From NCBI GenBank assembly GCA_036734385.1, contig DAIMYQ010000044.1, positions 1 to 11,120 on the forward strand: a stretch of 11,120 bases of DNA, written 5' to 3'. The DNA is from JAAYPI01 sp036734385. Lineage in GTDB: Bacteria; Bacteroidota; Bacteroidia; Bacteroidales; Paludibacteraceae. Position numbers and translations under genes: made by a program. This document shows, piece after piece, positions 7,716 through 11,120 of this stretch. Within the stretch, counting starts at the first letter, position 1. The number at the start of each line of letters is the position of its first letter. The notes under the pieces were generated by a model that ran no database searches, was not told the DNA's origin, and saw only the letters and a list, made by a program, of their open reading frames with translations.

Positions 7716-8422
7716 TTCTTCACAATATTATTAATGATCGAAAATAAAATATACAAAACAATAGACAAGGCAAATCCGAGCGATTCAAAGAGTACAATCA
7801 ATGCCAAAGAAATGATTAAAAAAATAAATGGCAAGCGATTTTCGTAAAACGAAAAAGACTTCATCTTTAAGGAAAACATCGAAATATTGGAAACCAATAA
7901 AAAAGAAGACAAAATTACCAACAAAATAAGCAACGGAAGTCCCCAAGTAGGACAAGCCCAAAAAGCAAAACCGCCATTGGCTAAACCCGCAATAAAAATA
8001 GCATTAGCAGGCGTTGGCAAACCAATAAAAGAAGTTGTTTGATTTTCATCTACATTGAACTTTGCCAAACGTAATGCAGAAAAAATAGCTATCACAAATC
8101 CCAAATAGGGAAACAAAAAAGCATAATTGAACATACATTCGGGATAAGCGACCTCCTTGAAAAGGGAAAAGAGAATAACTCCGGGAGCCAATCCAAAACT
8201 AATAACATCGGCCAAAGAATCGAGTTCTTTACCTATGACGGAATAAGCGTGAAACAGACGAGCCGCAAAACCATCAAAGAAATCGAGGACTGCCGAACAA
8301 AGAATAAAGATAAAAGCCAACCGTAAATCACCTTGAAACCCAAAAGAAACGGCTAAACAACCTGAAAATAAATTCAGAGACGTAATCGTATTCGGAAGAT
8401 TTTTCGTTACAACGTTTGCCAT
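7712..8422 (-). CDS. pssA: CDP-diacylglycerol-serine O-phosphatidyltransferase
   Basis: A 236-residue integral membrane protein with the full CDP-alcohol phosphotransferase motif D-x2-D-G-x2-A-R-x8-G-x3-D-x3-D: D47, D50, G51, A54, R55, G64, D68 and D72. These residues bind CDP-diacylglycerol and two metal ions. The family makes phosphatidylserine from CDP-diacylglycerol and serine, the precursor of phosphatidylethanolamine. The opening NLPNTITSLNLFSG is typical of the type II PssA found in Bacteroidota. Several membrane helices follow. No decarboxylase gene (psd) lies beside it here. It starts 24 nt after the upstream thioredoxin-fold gene and overlaps the lipoprotein gene by 4 nt. Confusion with another CDP-alcohol transferase such as PgsA is possible but unlikely. 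Confidence 0.92.
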   Translation of the reverse strand: MANVVTKNLPNTITSLNLFSGCLAVSFGFQGDLRLAFIFILCSAVLDFFDGFAARLFHAYSVIGKELDSLADVISFGLAPGVILFSLFKEVAYPECMFNYAFLFPYLGFVIAIFSALRLAKFNVDENQTTSFIGLPTPANAIFIAGLANGGFAFWACPTWGLPLLILLVILSSFLLVSNISMFSLKMKSFSFYENRLPFIFLIISLALIVLFESLGFALSIVLYILFSIINNIVKK

Positions 8423-8446
8423 AAAATTATTATTTTTAAGATATTG

Positions 8447-9865
8447 CTAATTTAAGTTATTTATATTCCTTGACTCTTCTTCTTGCTTGGTTAAAGACTC
8501 GAAGTAATGTTCAAAATTTTCTTCGGGACCCGGTGCAGGAGAAAGCATAAAGCGACCCTCAGCATCCATCAAATAATACGACGGAATATTTACTACTTTA
8601 AAGGATTTCAATAAATCGAGACTATTGTTCCAATTTGCAATTGTCGATTTCATCGGAATATTTTTCACATATTGTTTAGTAGTAGCAACATCTTCATAGG
8701 TAAAAATGAAAAGAACTTCCAAATTATCTTTATAACGTTGCCTTAACTGTTCCAAGTAAACCATATCGGCTTTTGATTCTTCAATTTTCGAACTACAAAA
8801 TGTTATATACAAGTATTTTCCTGCAAATTTATCCAAAGAAACCGGATTTCCATCCAAATCTACTATATCAAATTTTTGAGGGAGCGTACCGGGTTGTGCC
8901 ATATACATTTTCTGCAAGACATCTTCTACAATTCTCTTATTTTCAGGATTTTTTGTCACTTCCTTCATTTGTTCGAGCAATGAGATGATTATTTTTTGTT
9001 CTCCTTTTTTGGTAGCAAATCGATTAGAAAAATTATACACTGTGATTAGTTCTTGCAAATCCATATTTTGCAAAGCATCTATTTTGGCAAAATTGGCTGC
9101 AAAAGTTTTATAATCAGCACTCCTATAAGAGCTGAAAAGAGCAGAACCACCTATTTTATCCTGAAAAGAATCGAAATATCCGTCGAAAAGAATCTGAAAA
9201 GCCTCCCAATAACTGGGATTGTTATAAACTACCTTCAAAGAAGAGAAAGCAGATTGAGCCTCTCTCGAACAACCGCGATCAGTACACAAATTTGCCAAAA
9301 TGGCAAAATTTGACTTTTTATAAACATCAAAAAAAATGTTATCGGACGGAAATTGTTTTTCTAGACTATCAATAGCAGAAAAAATGGCATTTTTGGTCAT
9401 TTTAGTAGCTAAAAATCCATTCCAAGCGTTGTCCAAAGCATCTTCAAATGCAACAATTTGATTGTTCAAGTCATCCTTAGGAGGATTGACCAAGCTAAGC
9501 AAAATTTCCTTGGGACGAAAAAACATATCGAATTTTTGAGATTCCGATTTCTCTACATAAGGCAAAAGCCGGATTTGGTAAGTTTTATTGGGTTCTACAA
9601 ACAAAATGCCCCTATTTGTTCCCAAATCAATGAAACATTTTTTTGTTTCTTTCAGATTACACAAAAAAGAAAAATTACCGAGTGAATCTACCTTGACATC
9701 AGATAAAATAACTTCCTTTTGCGTTATTTCATCGGCATAATATTTTAATTTAAGCTGCTTGCCGGCGTAGTCCAAAGCATTACCAAAAACTACAGTCTTG
9801 GCGTGCAAGGCACTTAAGCCAACAGTAACGGACAACAAAAGAAAAAAGATGCCTTTACGTTTCAT
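8447..9865 (-). CDS. Exported thioredoxin-fold (TlpA/AhpC-like) protein lacking the CxxC motif
   Basis: 472 residues from the chosen start. Residues 1-22 form a signal peptide (basic MKRK, hydrophobic core, A-L-H-A before Lys23), so the protein is periplasmic or exported. Residues about 25-105 look like a beta-rich N-terminal domain as in Bacteroidota TlpA-like proteins, and 125-320 are mostly helical. Residues 328-460 form a thioredoxin-like domain: F-D-I-V-D-L-D-G-N-P-V-S-L opening, Y-L-Y-I-T-F strand, cis-proline segment NIPSYYLMD (426-434). At the active site, ungapped alignment with a typical F-W-A-T-W-C-G-P-C-R-A-E-M places I361-E-E-S364 where CxxC should be, so disulfide chemistry there is lost; C357 lies four residues earlier. 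An in-frame ATG at 9940 would add 25 residues ahead of the signal peptide and overlap the divergent mnmA, so ATG 9865 is preferred. It heads the pssA-lipoprotein-uvrA operon. Actual function is unknown. Confidence 0.85.
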   Translation of the reverse strand: MKRKGIFFLLLSVTVGLSALHAKTVVFGNALDYAGKQLKLKYYADEITQKEVILSDVKVDSLGNFSFLCNLKETKKCFIDLGTNRGILFVEPNKTYQIRLLPYVEKSESQKFDMFFRPKEILLSLVNPPKDDLNNQIVAFEDALDNAWNGFLATKMTKNAIFSAIDSLEKQFPSDNIFFDVYKKSNFAILANLCTDRGCSREAQSAFSSLKVVYNNPSYWEAFQILFDGYFDSFQDKIGGSALFSSYRSADYKTFAANFAKIDALQNMDLQELITVYNFSNRFATKKGEQKIIISLLEQMKEVTKNPENKRIVEDVLQKMYMAQPGTLPQKFDIVDLDGNPVSLDKFAGKYLYITFCSSKIEESKADMVYLEQLRQRYKDNLEVLFIFTYEDVATTKQYVKNIPMKSTIANWNNSLDLLKSFKVVNIPSYYLMDAEGRFMLSPAPGPEENFEHYFESLTKQEEESRNINNLN

Positions 9866-9910
9866 TCCGTAAAAATACAAAAAGATATACAGAAAAAAAG
9901 AATTTGTTTT

Positions 9911-9918
9911 TACTTTTG
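9911..9918 (+). promoter_or_regulatory. -7 box of mnmA
   Basis: TACTTTTG matches the Bacteroidota -7 consensus TAnnTTTG exactly and ends 10 nt before the first mnmA ATG. By the usual spacing, transcription would start near 9924-9925, leaving a leader of only about 5 nt. No clear -33 TTTG is seen about 20 nt upstream; that stretch is A-rich. Confidence 0.5.
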
Positions 9919-9928
9919 TGCAAACAGA

Positions 9929-10996
9929 ATGATGATGCAAGCAAAAACGCGTATACTACTAGGAATGAGTGGTGGTAAGGATAGTTCCGTAACAGCACTC
10001 TTATTGCAACAAAAAGGATACGAGGTTGTCGGCGTTACTTTCCGTTTTTTCGAAAAAGAAAATAATCAGGACTATTTGACAAGTGCTCAGAGCTTGGCTA
10101 AGAAGCTAAAAATTGACCATTTCATCGTTGATAAAAGGAACGAATTTAAAAATACGGTAATAAAAAACTTTGCTGACGAATACTTGTCGGGAAGGACTCC
10201 TTTTCCATGCGTTCAGTGCAACATTCATCTCAAATGGAACTTATTGTTGGAAGAAGCGGAGAAACACCATTGCGACTTTATTGCAACAGGTCACTATGCT
10301 CAACTGGAAAAGAAAGGCTCTTTTTTCTATTTTAAAAACGCAAAAGACGAGGAAAAAGACCAAACTTTTTTTCTTTGGGGATTGCCACAATCAACATTAC
10401 AAAAAATTATACTTCCGTTGGGAAACTTTCTCAATTCGGAAGTAAAACAACTCGCTACAGATAATCATTTCGATTTTCTCCAAAACCAAAAAAACAGCGT
10501 TGGTGCGTGTTTCTGCTCAAACGATTACCGTCCTTTTTTACGTGCATTGGCAAAAGAAAGAAATATTGAGATAAAAAAAGGAGATTTTACCGATGAAACG
10601 GGTAATTTTCTATCTTATCACGAAGGATTTCCTTACTACACAGTGGGGCAACGACGAGGATTAGGTTTAACCTCCCGAAAACCCCTTTATGTAAAGAGAA
10701 TTGATGCCGAAAACAATCGCATTATCGTCTCCACAAAAGAAAAAACGTACGAAACGACTATTGAAATCAGTCAGACAAATATAATTGATGCCAAGGATTT
10801 TGATACAGAAGACCCCATTATTGCAAAAATTCATTACCGCAAACAAGCTACTCCTTGTACTGTCAATGTGTTACCCGACAATAAGGCTATCGTCTTGTTA
10901 CAAGAACCACTTTCGGCTATTGCAAAAGGACAATCGGTGGTGTTTTACCGAAATAACTTGGTTATTGGGGGCGGCATTATAGAAAACTCCCACTGA
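9929..10996 (+). CDS. mnmA: tRNA-specific 2-thiouridylase MnmA
   Basis: 355 residues, near the usual 360-370. MnmA adenylates U34 of tRNA-Lys, -Glu and -Gln and replaces its 2-oxygen with sulfur in the cytoplasm. The N-terminal ATP-pyrophosphatase loop is SGGKDSS (14-20), with Lys17 where E. coli has Val. The active-site cysteines align as C97 (in C-V-Q-C-N) and C194 (in G-A-C-F-C). C94 replaces the aspartate found three residues before the first catalytic cysteine in E. coli (P-D-I-L-C-N). The conserved stretch YYTVGQRRGLG (236-246) and the C-terminal beta domain (about 285-350) are present. The gene begins with three in-frame ATGs (9929, 9932, 9935); the true start among them is undecided and changes at most two residues. 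It is divergent from the thioredoxin-fold gene across 63 nt. Many Bacteroidota have a second mnmA, so this may be one of two. Confidence 0.95.
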   Translation: MMMQAKTRILLGMSGGKDSSVTALLLQQKGYEVVGVTFRFFEKENNQDYLTSAQSLAKKLKIDHFIVDKRNEFKNTVIKNFADEYLSGRTPFPCVQCNIHLKWNLLLEEAEKHHCDFIATGHYAQLEKKGSFFYFKNAKDEEKDQTFFLWGLPQSTLQKIILPLGNFLNSEVKQLATDNHFDFLQNQKNSVGACFCSNDYRPFLRALAKERNIEIKKGDFTDETGNFLSYHEGFPYYTVGQRRGLGLTSRKPLYVKRIDAENNRIIVSTKEKTYETTIEISQTNIIDAKDFDTEDPIIAKIHYRKQATPCTVNVLPDNKAIVLLQEPLSAIAKGQSVVFYRNNLVIGGGIIENSH

Positions 10997-11013
10997 AAAA
11001 CAAGATTTTTTCA
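10994..11013 (+). terminator. Weak hairpin at the end of mnmA
   Basis: TGAAAAA (10994-11000, including the stop codon) can pair with TTTTTCA (11007-11013) around a 6-nt loop. The stem is nearly all A-T and no T-run follows, so it is a poor intrinsic terminator. It is the only candidate before tRNA-Phe. Confidence 0.2.
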
Positions 11014-11020
11014 AAAAACA

Positions 11021-11051
11021 TTTGGTATTTATCAAAAAGAATTTACCTTTG
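11021..11051 (+). promoter_or_regulatory. Promoter of tRNA-Phe
   Basis: TTTG at 11021-11024 and TACCTTTG at 11044-11051, 19 nt apart, match both boxes of the Bacteroidota housekeeping promoter exactly. The -7 box ends 10 nt before the tRNA, so the leader is only a few bases. Confidence 0.8.
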
Positions 11052-11061
11052 CACCCGCAAT

Positions 11062-11120
11062 GGTACCATAGCTCAGTTGGTAGAGCAAAGGACTGAAAAT
11101 CCTTGTGTCCCCGGTTCGAT
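11062..11120 (+). tRNA. tRNA-Phe, anticodon GAA, 3' end cut by the window
   Basis: The 5' acceptor strand GGTACCA (11062-11068), D arm GCTC/GAGC with AGTTGGTA loop, anticodon stem AAGGA/TCCTT around CTGAAAA (anticodon GAA at 11095-11097), variable loop GTGTC and T-stem 5' strand CCCGG followed by TTCGAT are all present. The sequence stops inside the T loop, so the 3' T-stem and acceptor strand are missing only because of the window edge. Confidence 0.95.

Noticed and set aside
9871..9890. Possible -7 box for the thioredoxin-fold gene on the minus strand (TATCTTTTTG region)
   Set aside because: The TA and TTTG are two bases too far apart and no -33 box stands at the right distance; too weak to list as a feature.
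9866..9940. N-terminal extension of the thioredoxin-fold protein from ATG 9940
   Set aside because: It would put 25 residues before a standard signal peptide and overlap the start and promoter of the divergent mnmA; the ATG at 9865 gives a clean signal peptide.
10170..10982. Open frames of 91 and 65 codons overlapping mnmA in another frame
   Set aside because: Alternative-frame shadows of mnmA without domain content.
1..11120. Search for mobile elements, CRISPR arrays, defence or biosynthetic systems
   Set aside because: All coding space is explained by housekeeping or envelope genes; there are no transposase, integrase, repeat-spacer or toxin-antitoxin signatures, and no shift in base use suggesting transfer.

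Overview
The window is an ordinary, gene-dense, AT-rich piece of a Bacteroidota chromosome, most likely Bacteroidales. The evidence is a FtsX / DUF3098 / UppP cluster, a YfhO-family membrane protein, PssA and UvrA of Bacteroidota type, and promoter-like boxes matching the TTTG / TAnnTTTG consensus of that phylum. Start codons lack clear Shine-Dalgarno sequences. I found no mobile element, CRISPR array, phage gene or defence system. The interesting points are residue-level and regulatory.

Layout. Positions 1-3807, minus strand, hold a cell-envelope operon transcribed yfhO, ftsX, DUF3098 gene, uppP (uppP runs off the left edge). Gaps are 12 and 20 nt, followed by an ATGA overlap. Positions 3808-3978 are a 171-nt spacer with a possible yfhO promoter, an AT-rich hairpin plus T-tract on the minus strand, an 11-bp direct repeat and the promoter of a plus-strand tRNA-Pro(CGG) at 3979-4052. 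A hairpin terminator lies between this tRNA and the convergent uvrA.

Positions 4120-9865, minus strand, form a second probable operon transcribed thioredoxin-fold protein, pssA, lipoprotein, uvrA. Gaps are 24 nt, a 4-nt overlap and 11 nt. It joins a periplasmic protein that has lost its CxxC, phosphatidylserine synthesis, a probably surface-exposed lipoprotein and the damage-sensing subunit of nucleotide excision repair. Positions 9929-10996, plus strand, hold mnmA (tRNA U34 2-thiolation), divergent from that operon across 63 nt and apparently transcribed from a promoter a few bases ahead of its start. A tRNA-Phe(GAA) gene with a very clear promoter starts at 11062 and is cut by the right edge.

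Together the genes cover envelope biogenesis (lipid-carrier recycling, FtsEX-linked wall hydrolysis, phospholipid synthesis), DNA repair, and tRNA supply and modification. Best second-look items: the thioredoxin-fold protein with CxxC replaced by I-E-E-S, the three-cysteine site in MnmA, the incomplete first zinc finger of UvrA, the near-leaderless mnmA promoter, and the hairpin that may shield yfhO from uvrA read-through.
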